Source of the DNA: Desulfuromonadaceae bacterium
Lineage (GTDB): Bacteria > Desulfobacterota > Desulfuromonadia > Geobacterales > Pseudopelobacteraceae
DNA: 36,265 nucleotides
NCBI GenBank assembly: GCA_028712665.1
Contig: JAQTRC010000029.1
Coordinates: 1 to 36,265, forward strand
Direction: 5' to 3'
The notes beneath the pieces are model-generated. The model was not told the DNA's origin, made no database searches, and saw only the letters and a program-made list of their open reading frames with translations. Numbering within the stretch: the first letter of the stretch is position 1; each line of letters starts with the position of its first letter. This document shows positions 7,328 to 15,140 of the stretch, piece after piece. A program made the translations under genes and the position numbers.

Positions 7328-7565
7328 ATGCTGATTCACGGCGATAACGTGGATGCCTTCAAGGCGCTCTCCCCTGCTACGCCGGGCAGGTGAAGCGCAT
7401 CTATATTGATCCCCCTTACAACACCCGTTCCGCCTTCGAGCATTACAATGACAACCTGGAGCATAGCCAGTGGCTGGCAATGATCTACCCGCGTCTGGAA
7501 CTGCTGCGGGAACTATTGGCAGTGGATGTAAGCATCTGGTTTCAATTAATGACAGCGAAGGAAAG
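7328..7565 (+). pseudogene. Fragment of an adenine-specific DNA methyltransferase (Mod type)
   Basis: The N-terminal part of a type III-like Mod protein, broken by two one-base deletions. Frame 1 (from 7328) gives MLIHGDNVDAFKAL. After a lost base near 7370 the frame gives GQVKRIYIDPPYNTRSAFE, with the catalytic DPPY motif, then EHSQWLAMIYPRLELLRELL. A second lost base near 7537 shifts SIW to VSINDSEG, after which a stop follows and homology ends. Only about 80 residues of a protein that is usually 400-600 remain. No restriction subunit is nearby. It is decayed and belongs to the accessory block next to selC. Confidence 0.8.
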
Positions 7566-7733
7566 TAATCATCGCTTATAGAGATTCTTCAATTTCGTCA
7601 CCTCAAATAATATCCTCATGTTGCCCAACTCCTCGCCGCCGATCATCATCAAAATAAAAATTGCGGACCCCACTTGTGAAACGAAAAAAATCGGTTAGCA
7701 TATATATATGAGAAGAGAAATGCTGCTTCAAGG

Positions 7734-8003
7734 ATGAAAACGGCAACAAAAGAGTACATCTGCTCGATTGACTGGAGGGGTACCATGCAAATTAAAGAAG
7801 CATTAGAACTTGGCACTGGAGATCAGATCTACATTCTAACCGATAACGATACTTTTACGGTTGTGGTTCCTCCGGAAATCAAAGGGAGGGGTGTTAGCGT
7901 TTTTGCCAGGATCACGGCACACGATTCTTTCGGCAGAACCAGGATTTTCAGCAATGACGAACTCGCGCGGCGTCCCCAACGTTCCAAACCTGTCTCCTTG
8001 TAG
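7734..8003 (+). CDS. Hypothetical small protein, weakly AbrB-like
   Basis: An 89-residue ORF. The segment CSIDWRGTMQIKEALELGTGDQIYILTDNDTFTVV loosely follows the SpoVT/AbrB swapped-hairpin pattern (strand, I-x-x-ALxLxxGDxI, acidic turn, strand), which would make it an antitoxin-like DNA-binding protein. A strong GGAGG stands before an internal ATG at 7785, so the true product may be only 72 residues, which would weaken the AbrB reading. No toxin partner is visible downstream. It lies within the decayed accessory region. Coding status is uncertain. Confidence 0.4.
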   Translation: MKTATKEYICSIDWRGTMQIKEALELGTGDQIYILTDNDTFTVVVPPEIKGRGVSVFARITAHDSFGRTRIFSNDELARRPQRSKPVSL

Positions 8004-8185
8004 CTGATGGTGGCTCGCCGGATAACAGGCCATTTTATTTTTGTTCTTGTCGGGAGAGGGTTGATAGAAATCTGGCGGGTCGCCTGAGGCTCCCCTCATG
8101 GTCTGAATCATGCGCCACCCTGCCGGGAGGAGGGCCGGGACTCTATCGGCAGCTTTATCTGTTGGAAATTTCTCGCTCTTTCAGT

Positions 8186-8210
8186 ATATTGAAGCGCAAG
8201 ATATTGAAGC
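8186..8210 (+). repeat. Paired ATATTGAAGC direct repeat, copy 1
   Basis: Two identical ten-base units (ATATTGAAGC) separated by GCAAG, giving a 15-base period. A second copy with three differences in 25 bases lies at 16194-16218. The shared spacing suggests a protein-binding site or a small dispersed repeat. Confidence 0.5.
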
Positions 8211-8258
8211 AGAGAGATGTCAGTCGCCAACATTACGGGGTAACTTTGGGTGTAACCG

Positions 8259-8555
8259 GTGAAATCCAACTGGATATATGCTAACCAGATAAGTATGTTA
8301 AGGATGTATTTGAATTCCCTTCTGCTCCGCCATTCAATGTTTTACGCACTCCGATACGAATCATCAAAAGAGCATTCCGCCACTGTTGCGGAAACCTCAT
8401 TCGATATTTCTGCCCTGTTTATACAATCGATTATTAAAAAGTCAGACGAACGATTGCAGAAAATCTCCGAAGGTTTACATCCGGAAGTTCTAGAATTCGG
8501 ATATATCGATCATCATAGCCATGTCATGCAATATTCCTATCTGCAGAGATCATGA
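8259..8555 (+). CDS. Doubtful ORF of unknown function
   Basis: A 98-codon GTG-start ORF with no recognisable domain and no Shine-Dalgarno. It contains the candidate distal attachment site at 8314-8338. Composition (many Ser, His, Tyr) is unremarkable. It may be a chance ORF or a scrap of an inactivated gene left by the element at selC. Confidence 0.25.
   Translation: MKSNWIYANQISMLRMYLNSLLLRHSMFYALRYESSKEHSATVAETSFDISALFIQSIIKKSDERLQKISEGLHPEVLEFGYIDHHSHVMQYSYLQRS
8314..8338 (+). other. Candidate right attachment site (selC 3' end copy)
   Basis: ATTCCC-TTC-TGC-TCCGCCA-TT-CAAT matches the selC 3' end and its flank (6450-6477), in the same orientation, with two mismatches and three one-base gaps. 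The 1.9 kb between them holds the integrase scrap, hicAB and the broken methyltransferase. The imperfect match fits an old, eroded attachment site, but chance similarity is not excluded. Confidence 0.4.
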
Positions 8556-8617
8556 TCAGAGGCATGATTATGAACCTTGTACAGTGGGGAATTCTCTGCC
8601 GTGCTACATTCTATCCG

Positions 8618-8648
8618 TTGAAAGAACAGAAAGCAAACAAGGTATAAT
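8618..8648 (+). promoter_or_regulatory. Possible promoter of the amylase gene
   Basis: TTGAAA (8618-8623) and a perfect TATAAT (8643-8648), but the spacer of 19 is longer than optimal. The leader would be about 35 bases and includes GGAGGAG just before the ATG. Confidence 0.4.
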
Positions 8649-8687
8649 CAGCAATACAGACGTTCATCTTCAAAAGATGGAGGAGAG

Positions 8688-10181
8688 ATGGCTGACTTAA
8701 ACGGCGTAATGATGCAATATTTCCATTGGTACATTCCTGCGGATGGCGCCTTCTGGAACAGTGTCGCCGCAAAATCCAGGGATCTTGCAGAATCTGGAAT
8801 AACCGCGCTCTGGCTTCCGCCAGCCTATAAGGGAATTGGTGGCGGTTCGGATGTCGGTTACGGTGTGTATGACTTGTACGATCTGGGAGAGTTTGACCAG
8901 AAGGGGTCGATACGCACCAAATACGGAACACGGCAGCAATACCTTGAAGCAATTGCGGAGCTGAAAACTACCGGAATTCAGGTGTACGCCGATGGGGTGC
9001 TGAACCATCGCATGGGAGCGGACGAGGCGGAAGCGAGCCGTGCAACTCCTTACTCTAAAGGTGACCGGATCAATCCCAAAGGGCCGATACAAGATATCAG
9101 GTCGTGGACTCACTTCACCTTTCCTGGAAGAAACGGAAAATACTCTGACTTCGAGTGGCGCTGGCAACACTTTGATGCAGTAGACTACGAGGCGGGCAAC
9201 CCGACGGATTACAACACCATCTATCTCTTTGACGGCAAACGTTTTGATGACGACGTATCCCCGGAATTCGGCAACTTTGCCTACCTGATGGGATGCGACC
9301 TGGATTGCCAGAGCAAAGATGTCCGGGATGAGCTTATCCGCTGGGGTAAATGGTATCTGGATACTACCGGTGTTGACGGATTTCGTCTTGATGCCATCAA
9401 ACACATTGCGGCATGGTTCTTCCCCGAGTGGCACGATGCGCTGGAAAAACATGCCGGCAAAGAGCTGTTTATGGTCGGGGAATATTGGGCGAACAGCCTT
9501 CCCGCCTTGCGTTGGTACATAGACGATGTTGGCGGCCGGCTTGCTGCCTTTGACGTACCGCTTCATTTCAACTTTTATGCAGCCGGACGTCTGGGCAACA
9601 ATTACGACCTTCGCTGTATCTTGAATGATACTCTTGTAAAAGAGCGTCCTGCGCACGCCGTTACATTCGTAGATAACCACGACTCACAACCGCTGCAAGC
9701 ATTGGAATCGAGTGTCGAACCTTGGTTCAAGCCCCTGGCTTATGCCATTATTCTGCTACGGAAGGAGGGTTACCCATGTTTGTTTTATCCCGACTACTAC
9801 GGGGCCGAGTACGATGACAAAGGGCAGGACGGAAACGACTACCATATCTCAATGCCGTCGCATCGCTTCCTGATCGACACGTTTCTGCGCGCACGCCGGG
9901 AGTATGCCTACGGTCTGCAGTATGACTATTTCGACCACCAGAACACTATCGGTTGGACCCGTTTGGGTGATGAAAACCACCCTGGCGGAATGGCCGTACT
10001 GATGAGTAATGGCGGAGACGGGTGGAAATGGATGGAAGTTGGCCGCCCGAATGCAACATATACCGATATTACCGAGCATATTAAATACCCGATTGTAACC
10101 GATAACAATGGCTGGGGAAAATTTGTCTGCGTCGGGGGAAAAGTTTCAGTATGGTTGCCAAATTCAGAAAAATACATATGA
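8688..10181 (+). CDS. Cytoplasmic alpha-amylase (GH13 family)
   Basis: A 497-residue glycoside hydrolase with no signal peptide, so it acts on intracellular glycogen or maltodextrins. It opens with NGVMMQYFHWYIPADGAFW, typical of cytoplasmic bacterial alpha-amylases. All four GH13 regions are present: ADGVLNH (101-107), GFRLDAIKHI with nucleophile D235, MVGEYW with acid/base E265, and FVDNHD with D332. The C-terminal part holds the short antiparallel beta domain. Length is usual for the group. A strong GGAGGAG stands before the ATG. The next gene, a cyclase-PilZ fusion, starts 46 bases downstream on the same strand, so storage-carbon breakdown and second-messenger output may be co-transcribed. 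Confidence 0.93.
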   Translation: MADLNGVMMQYFHWYIPADGAFWNSVAAKSRDLAESGITALWLPPAYKGIGGGSDVGYGVYDLYDLGEFDQKGSIRTKYGTRQQYLEAIAELKTTGIQVYADGVLNHRMGADEAEASRATPYSKGDRINPKGPIQDIRSWTHFTFPGRNGKYSDFEWRWQHFDAVDYEAGNPTDYNTIYLFDGKRFDDDVSPEFGNFAYLMGCDLDCQSKDVRDELIRWGKWYLDTTGVDGFRLDAIKHIAAWFFPEWHDALEKHAGKELFMVGEYWANSLPALRWYIDDVGGRLAAFDVPLHFNFYAAGRLGNNYDLRCILNDTLVKERPAHAVTFVDNHDSQPLQALESSVEPWFKPLAYAIILLRKEGYPCLFYPDYYGAEYDDKGQDGNDYHISMPSHRFLIDTFLRARREYAYGLQYDYFDHQNTIGWTRLGDENHPGGMAVLMSNGGDGWKWMEVGRPNATYTDITEHIKYPIVTDNNGWGKFVCVGGKVSVWLPNSEKYI

Positions 10182-10227
10182 TAGGGTCGAATGCGTATAT
10201 CAAACGGTAAGCCGTAGAGATGCCAAA

Positions 10228-11322
10228 ATGAAAAATTTGAGCCACAAAGACGCGTTGAAGCAGATCCAGGAGATTGTACTCCGAGAAACCGGGGTGCCGT
10301 TGCGCTGCGAAGCGCTCAATCAGGTGCAGGATGTGCTGTTCAGCACAATCAGCTATGCCGGCAGCGTACCATCCAACGAGAATTTTTTGAGTCGGGAGGT
10401 CACGATACTGTTGTCGGACCTTCGAGGGTTCTCGGCAATCTCGGAGGCCTACCCCGCCGTAGTGATGCTTGACTTGTTGAACCGCTACCTCGCGAAAATG
10501 AGCGAGATCGTAGTGCGCAACCAGGGTACCATCGACAAGTTCATGGGCGATTCTATCATGGCGCTGTTTGGCGCCCCGTATTTGCTGCATGACGACGTGA
10601 AACACGCGCTCACATGTGCCGTGGAAATGCAGATCGCGATGGAAGAAATCAACGAATATCACAAAAAGCTTGGGATGCCCGAGCTGTTCATGGGCGTAGG
10701 GATTAACACCGGCGCCGTAACAGCCGCATTACTTGGTTCGGCGCTTCATTCGGAATACACGGTAATAGGCGACGAGGTGAACATTACTTCGCGAATCGAG
10801 GCGTTCAGCCTGCGCGGGCAGGTGCTTATCAGTCAGTGCACCTTCGACCGCTGCGGAGACTTTGTGACAACCGGCAAACCGATGGATGTCTTCGTGAAGG
10901 GAAAAAGCAAGCCGGTTGCCCTGTACGAAGTGCTGTCCATTCCGTCGCTCGGCCTGGAACTGCCGCGGAAGGAAATCCGAAAGAGCCCGCGCGTGGAAGT
11001 CAGGATCCCATTTACATACCAGTTGGTAGTGAACAAGATCGTTATGCCGCAAGTATACCAAAGCGTGATAAGAGACATCAGTTATCACGGGATTCTGGCC
11101 GAGATGGAACAGCAACTCGCACCTCATTCCGAGATCAAGCTGGTGTTCGACATGTTGCTGGTCGGTTACAGGGCTTCCGATATCTATGCGAAAATCGTCA
11201 TGACGCGGGAGAAGGAAGGGTGCTTCCTGTCGGGCATTGAGTTCACGTCGTTTGGCGTCCAGAGCGAGGTCAACATCAAGTACTTCGTCCAGATGCTGGT
11301 TCAGAGTAGCGATATTAAGTGA
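10228..11322 (+). CDS. Class III nucleotide cyclase fused to a PilZ domain
   Basis: A 364-residue soluble protein. Residues 55-235 form a class III adenylate/guanylate cyclase domain: metal-binding D64 (LLSDLRGFS) and D108 (KFMGDSIMALFG), K104, and the VIGDEVNITSRIE block with D182, transition-state N185 and R189, so it should be catalytically competent. Residues 248-355 form a PilZ domain with both halves of the c-di-GMP motif: RKSPR (R251, R255) and DISYHG (D283, S285, G288). The protein could make cAMP under control of c-di-GMP. The ATG at 10228 is preferred because the longer frame runs back into the amylase gene. The Shine-Dalgarno is weak. It follows the amylase gene by 46 bases. Confidence 0.92.
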   Translation: MKNLSHKDALKQIQEIVLRETGVPLRCEALNQVQDVLFSTISYAGSVPSNENFLSREVTILLSDLRGFSAISEAYPAVVMLDLLNRYLAKMSEIVVRNQGTIDKFMGDSIMALFGAPYLLHDDVKHALTCAVEMQIAMEEINEYHKKLGMPELFMGVGINTGAVTAALLGSALHSEYTVIGDEVNITSRIEAFSLRGQVLISQCTFDRCGDFVTTGKPMDVFVKGKSKPVALYEVLSIPSLGLELPRKEIRKSPRVEVRIPFTYQLVVNKIVMPQVYQSVIRDISYHGILAEMEQQLAPHSEIKLVFDMLLVGYRASDIYAKIVMTREKEGCFLSGIEFTSFGVQSEVNIKYFVQMLVQSSDIK

Positions 11323-11409
11323 TGCTGTAGAAATAATTTCCCTCGTCATTTTAGCCGGTTCATCTCCGGCGAGGCAAAAAGTCAATTGGACTCCGCTTAC
11401 ATCGTGCCG

Positions 11410-11437
11410 ACAGAGTGAATATGAATATTCACTCTGT
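11410..11437. terminator. Perfect 13-bp palindrome, terminator or operator
   Basis: The arms ACAGAGTGAATAT and ATATTCACTCTGT are perfectly complementary around GA. A T-rich stretch (TTTTTATT) follows shortly after, so it can end the cyclase transcript. It also overlaps the -35 region of the next gene's promoter, so an operator role is equally possible. Confidence 0.6.
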
Positions 11438-11463
11438 TGAAATTTTTATTATGCGAGTATAAT
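11435..11463 (+). promoter_or_regulatory. Promoter of the FKBP gene
   Basis: A perfect TATAAT lies at 11458-11463. Upstream, TGTTGA gives a 17-base spacer, or TTGAAA (11437-11442) a 15-base one. The 28-base palindrome overlaps the -35. Confidence 0.5.
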
Positions 11464-11523
11464 GTCGCATTATAGGCAGATGATGGAATGGTGGAATAAT
11501 TTAGTTCGAAAGAAGGAGTTGAT

Positions 11524-11955
11524 ATGAAGTATCTGAGCATTATCGCAATTACCACATTGATTGCGCTTCCATCCTTTGCAGCAGCCAACGATGCTATTGA
11601 CAAGGCCGCCAAGGAAAAAGGAGCCGTTAAGACCGCTTCCGGGATGGTCTACAAATCGATAAAGGAAGGTAAAGGCAAATCACCCGGCGCCTCCAACGTG
11701 GTTGAAGTAAATTATCGCGGCACCCTGACAAACGGGACGGAATTTGACAGCTCCTACAAACGCAATCAATCAATCAGCTTTCCGCTCTCAGGGGTAATCC
11801 CCTGTTGGACGGAAGGAGTACAAAAGATGAAGGCAGGCGGAAAAGCAAGGCTGGTATGCCCACCTGAACTGGCATACGGTTCTCGCGGCGCCGGCAATGC
11901 CGTTCCACCTAATGCCACCCTGATTTTTGAAGTTGAGCTTCTAAACATTAAGTAG
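11524..11955 (+). CDS. Exported FKBP-type peptidyl-prolyl cis-trans isomerase
   Basis: A 143-residue protein with a signal peptide (MKYLSIIAITTLIALPSFAA, cleavage near residue 20-21) and one FKBP domain from about residue 38 to the end. Key FK506-pocket residues are visible: Y in VNYRG, F and D in EFDSS, VIPCW with the floor tryptophan, Y in ELAYGSRGAG, and the closing strand ATLIFEVELL. The Mip/FkpA N-terminal dimerisation helices are missing, so it is a minimal periplasmic foldase. GAAGGAG precedes the ATG. It has its own promoter and is followed by the FlaG-like gene after 82 bases. Confidence 0.92.
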   Translation: MKYLSIIAITTLIALPSFAAANDAIDKAAKEKGAVKTASGMVYKSIKEGKGKSPGASNVVEVNYRGTLTNGTEFDSSYKRNQSISFPLSGVIPCWTEGVQKMKAGGKARLVCPPELAYGSRGAGNAVPPNATLIFEVELLNIK

Positions 11956-12037
11956 CCGGTTTTCCACCCTTAGAGGAAAAGTCTGATAAACAGTTTAAAA
12001 TGTTAACTCTCTTTTGATGGAACAGCAGGAGTAGATA

Positions 12038-12448
12038 ATGGCTGTTAACCCGGTAACAACAGGAAATATGGCTTCCTTCCAGCCGCAGACATTAAATTCT
12101 GCTCTCTCTTCGGATAAGCCGGAAACAGGTGCGTCTTCATCAAAAGAGCAGCCATCAAACAGAGCGGCTCAGACAACTCCTCTTGATTCAATCGCCGACA
12201 ATATTAATATTTCAACTCGTGAGAAACAAACACCCAAAAAAGCAGTTCTTGAGAATAATGAAAACGGTACAGCCAGGACTTTTGGTGCCCCTAGCCATGT
12301 GATTGTGACATATAACCCTCAAGGTAAAATGCGTACTAAATTTCTGGATAGTCGTAGTGATGTCGTATATCAGGTGCCCCCGGAAATGTTGGCAAAGATG
12401 GAAGATCTTATGATGAAACCGGAGACATCCACCAGCATTAAAGGGTAA
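12038..12448 (+). CDS. FlaG-like protein
   Basis: A 136-residue protein with a low-complexity, Ser/Thr/Asn-rich first half and a compact C-terminal half. The end, VIVTYNPQGKMRTKFLDSRSDVVYQVPPEMLAKMEDLM, follows the FlaG pattern, in which a strand leads into V-x-Q-I/V-P-x-E-x-L. FlaG proteins influence flagellar filament length in other bacteria. GCAGGAG stands before the ATG. A short flagellin-like gene follows on the same strand, which strengthens the assignment. No other flagellar gene is in the window. Confidence 0.65.
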   Translation: MAVNPVTTGNMASFQPQTLNSALSSDKPETGASSSKEQPSNRAAQTTPLDSIADNINISTREKQTPKKAVLENNENGTARTFGAPSHVIVTYNPQGKMRTKFLDSRSDVVYQVPPEMLAKMEDLMMKPETSTSIKG

Positions 12449-12571
12449 ATTCCTGCGTGATCTGAATGGCAAGCGAGCCATCTCCGGAAGTCCCGATTTA
12501 GTGATTGCGATATGATTATAACGTGTTTAACTGGATGAAAATAAAGAGTAATCCAGAAAGGAGTCGCAACC

Positions 12572-13279
12572 ATGGCAATCAACGATATATCTCTCATATC
12601 GAGCCTGCGAAGTAATCTGGCAGCTCTAAAAAACAGCAGCAACGCTCTGAGCAAAACTGAGGAGCGTCTATCCACCGGGAAAGCCGTCAACACCCCAACG
12701 GACAATCCAACCAATTTTTCGATTGCTCAAGGGCTCCTCTCACGATCCGCTGATCTTTCCGCCAACAAGGATGCTGTCGCCAACTCCATTAAGACCGACA
12801 ACATTGCCCAGGTCGGCTACCAGAGAGTCACATCACTCCTGCAATCAGCCCAGGGAATTGCTTCGGCCGCCAAAAGCATCAGCGATCCAACGGAACAGGC
12901 AGGCTATGCCGCTACTTACAAGACGCTGATCTCTCAGGCGGGTCAAACTGCCAACGAGGCAGGCATCGGCTCCTCTGTCTCATCCATATTGCCTTCCGGC
13001 GCACTGTCCGACCAGTCAGCTTCTGAACTGGAATCAGCTATCGGCTCCATCAGGTCACAATCTGCGGCTTCGGCCACCACTCTGAATGGAACATCGATCA
13101 TCCAGGATTTCACGAATAACATGATAAGCACCCTCCAGGCTGCTGCCGGCAACTTGACTGTGAGTGATTTGAACCAAGAAGCCGCCATCGCGCTGTCGCA
13201 GCAAACGGAGCAGCAACTGGGCGTTGCTTCTCTAGGGATGTCGTCTAAATCCTCACAATCTCTGTTGAGGCTGTTCTGA
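12572..13279 (+). CDS. Short flagellin
   Basis: A 235-residue flagellin consisting almost only of the conserved ends. The N-terminal D0/D1 helices are clear (SLRSNLAALKNSSNALSKTEERLSTGKAVNTPTDNPTNFSIA), and the C-terminal D0 helix ends in QQLGVASLGMSSKSSQSLLRLF, the usual Q-S-x-L-x-LF finish. The variable outer D2/D3 domains are missing, so a filament of this protein would be thin and smooth, or the protein may be a minor or junctional subunit. AAAGGAG lies before the start. It follows the FlaG-like gene by 123 bases and is followed by a terminator-like hairpin. I saw no good sigma-28 promoter. Confidence 0.85.
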   Translation: MAINDISLISSLRSNLAALKNSSNALSKTEERLSTGKAVNTPTDNPTNFSIAQGLLSRSADLSANKDAVANSIKTDNIAQVGYQRVTSLLQSAQGIASAAKSISDPTEQAGYAATYKTLISQAGQTANEAGIGSSVSSILPSGALSDQSASELESAIGSIRSQSAASATTLNGTSIIQDFTNNMISTLQAAAGNLTVSDLNQEAAIALSQQTEQQLGVASLGMSSKSSQSLLRLF

Positions 13280-13387
13280 TGAAATAGATTCATTCCTGTA
13301 GTAGACCGTTTCTATTGGTTCTCAGGTTCAAGACAGGAAAGAGTTTGAAAAACAGCGTTGCTTAGTCCTGGTATTTAGAGTACAAAA

Positions 13388-13426
13388 AAATAGAGCCATC
13401 TCAAGACGGGGTGGCTCTCTCTATTT
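13388..13426 (+). terminator. Terminator-like hairpin after the flagellin gene
   Basis: AGAGCCATC (13392-13400) pairs with GGTGGCTCT (13410-13418, one T-G pair), extended by AATAG/CTATT with a two-base bulge. The T tract is weak. It lies about 110 bases past the flagellin stop. Confidence 0.6.
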
Positions 13427-13482
13427 AAACTGCTTGAAAGAAGTAGGCATCTTAACTCAACGACCCGATTAAAGGCCATTTA

Positions 13483-14844
13483 ATGATCTCTATAAGACGA
13501 ATTTTATTGATGATTTCAGTGTCGCTTTTTGCTGCACCGTTGAATTCCCATGCAAACGACAAACCTCTAACAGCTCACAAACCTGAGGCTAAAACCTTTC
13601 GCTCCGTACTGAATAAGGAAACATCCACGCTCAACATTCCGATTGAAGTATCAACGGACGAACTCGCTAAAATTCTGAATTTGACAATCCGTAAAGAACT
13701 TTACAAGGGGTCAACCAAGACAAAAGGGCTCTCCACGGATCTGATGCGCAACGGACCAATCGTTATCAGCGCCGCTGATAATTATCTCTATATTACTCTG
13801 CCGGTAGCCATGTCGCTAAGCTACGGCATGTTTGAAACAAGGGCGATACCCCTTAAACTGAAATTCAGGGTTACCGCCGGAGTGACACCTGACTGGCGTT
13901 TACAGACCGGCATCCTTTATCTGGGAGTAAGCGATCTGCTTGCCGAGGAGTTTGGCATCGGACCGCTGTCGTTCAAACCCCGCAGCATCGTTGAAGGTAT
14001 CACCCAACCCGTGCAAAAGTTGCTATCCGATATTATCGCGCAAAAAATAAACGAGCTGTTTCCATTGAAAAAGCAGGTCGGCAAAGTCTGGAACAGTGCA
14101 CAAACACCAATTCTGCTGGATAAAAACTACAGAGCCTGGTTAAAGCTTACCCCGGCGGAGGTGATGTTCTACCCGCTGTACGCACAAAACAACTGGGTGA
14201 AATTGAGCATAGGCATCAACACTATTGCTGAAGTTGTTGTCGGACCGGAGCCTGTTGCAGCACCTTTGCTGCCTCTGCCTAATCTCAAATTGATCAACAC
14301 GTTCGACAAAACGTTTCGGATCGCGATGAACGCCGATATATTTTTCAAGGATCTGCGTGCGGTTGCCGAGCCCCTGTTACTTAACAAACAATTCGATTCC
14401 GATGGTAAAAGTCTGATAATCAAGGATCTCGACTTATACGGCAATGGTGACAAGATCATCGTAAAACTGGAGACTAAAGGTTCGTTGGACGGGACGATCT
14501 ATCTGACCGCCAAGCCGGTATTCAACCCACAAACTCATCTCTTTTCGATAGAGGATGTGGATTTTGACATGCAAACCCGGAGTCTGTTGATAAAGTCAGC
14601 CGACTGGTTTCTTCATGGTACCATCAGGGGGATGATCCAAGAGAAGCTCAACGTGAACCTGACCCAGCAACTGGAGCAGTCCCGCCAGATGGCTGGGAAA
14701 GCGCTTGCCAAGTTGCAACTGATGGATCATCTCTTTCTGAAGTGCGATATAAAGAACCTGACGTTTAAAGATGTAATCGTGCAACAGGATAAAATATCTA
14801 TTCAGGTATATTCCGAGGGGGAATCGGCCATCCTTTTCCAATGA
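13483..14844 (+). CDS. Large exported protein, DUF4403-like
   Basis: A 453-residue protein with a signal peptide (ILLMISVSLFAAPLNSHA, cleavage near residue 24). The rest is beta-rich and evenly spread, with a repeated theme of conserved SxL-x-IPIEV, I-x-V-x-LPVAM-like strands and long helices such as EGITQPVQKLLSDIIAQKINELFP. This is the pattern of DUF4403, a family of envelope proteins with repeated lipid-binding-like (TULIP/BPI-type) halves; the DUF call is from memory of family style and is moderate. No cysteine cluster or catalytic motif is visible. AAAGG precedes the ATG. It stands alone between a terminator and the convergent CNB/PilZ pair. Confidence 0.65.
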   Translation: MISIRRILLMISVSLFAAPLNSHANDKPLTAHKPEAKTFRSVLNKETSTLNIPIEVSTDELAKILNLTIRKELYKGSTKTKGLSTDLMRNGPIVISAADNYLYITLPVAMSLSYGMFETRAIPLKLKFRVTAGVTPDWRLQTGILYLGVSDLLAEEFGIGPLSFKPRSIVEGITQPVQKLLSDIIAQKINELFPLKKQVGKVWNSAQTPILLDKNYRAWLKLTPAEVMFYPLYAQNNWVKLSIGINTIAEVVVGPEPVAAPLLPLPNLKLINTFDKTFRIAMNADIFFKDLRAVAEPLLLNKQFDSDGKSLIIKDLDLYGNGDKIIVKLETKGSLDGTIYLTAKPVFNPQTHLFSIEDVDFDMQTRSLLIKSADWFLHGTIRGMIQEKLNVNLTQQLEQSRQMAGKALAKLQLMDHLFLKCDIKNLTFKDVIVQQDKISIQVYSEGESAILFQ

Positions 14845-15140
14845 GCAGCGTAACAGGCCGGTTCTTGTCTGAACGTTGGGATAAGGTTATTGCCGCTTCT
14901 ATTGAAAAGGTTTTATGGCGGGTCGATTTATTCTGTATATTTGTGGGCGCGATTATTGATATTTTATGCTCAAATGTTGTCAAATGTTATGGTTCAAACG
15001 ACACAATTGAAGAGGGCTGGTTGTTTTTTCTGAAACAGTCTATGGGATAACAAGAAACATCCTTGAGCAGAACATAAAACCAAAAAACCATAAAGCCCTA
15101 AACCGGCTGCACATTCAAACAGACCGGCAACTTTTGAGAG

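Noticed and set aside
14841-15050. Small ORF overlapping the stop of the DUF4403-like gene by ATGA
   Set aside because: The overlap is suggestive of coupling, but the 69-residue sequence has no domain or family look and no separate ribosome binding site. Probably chance.
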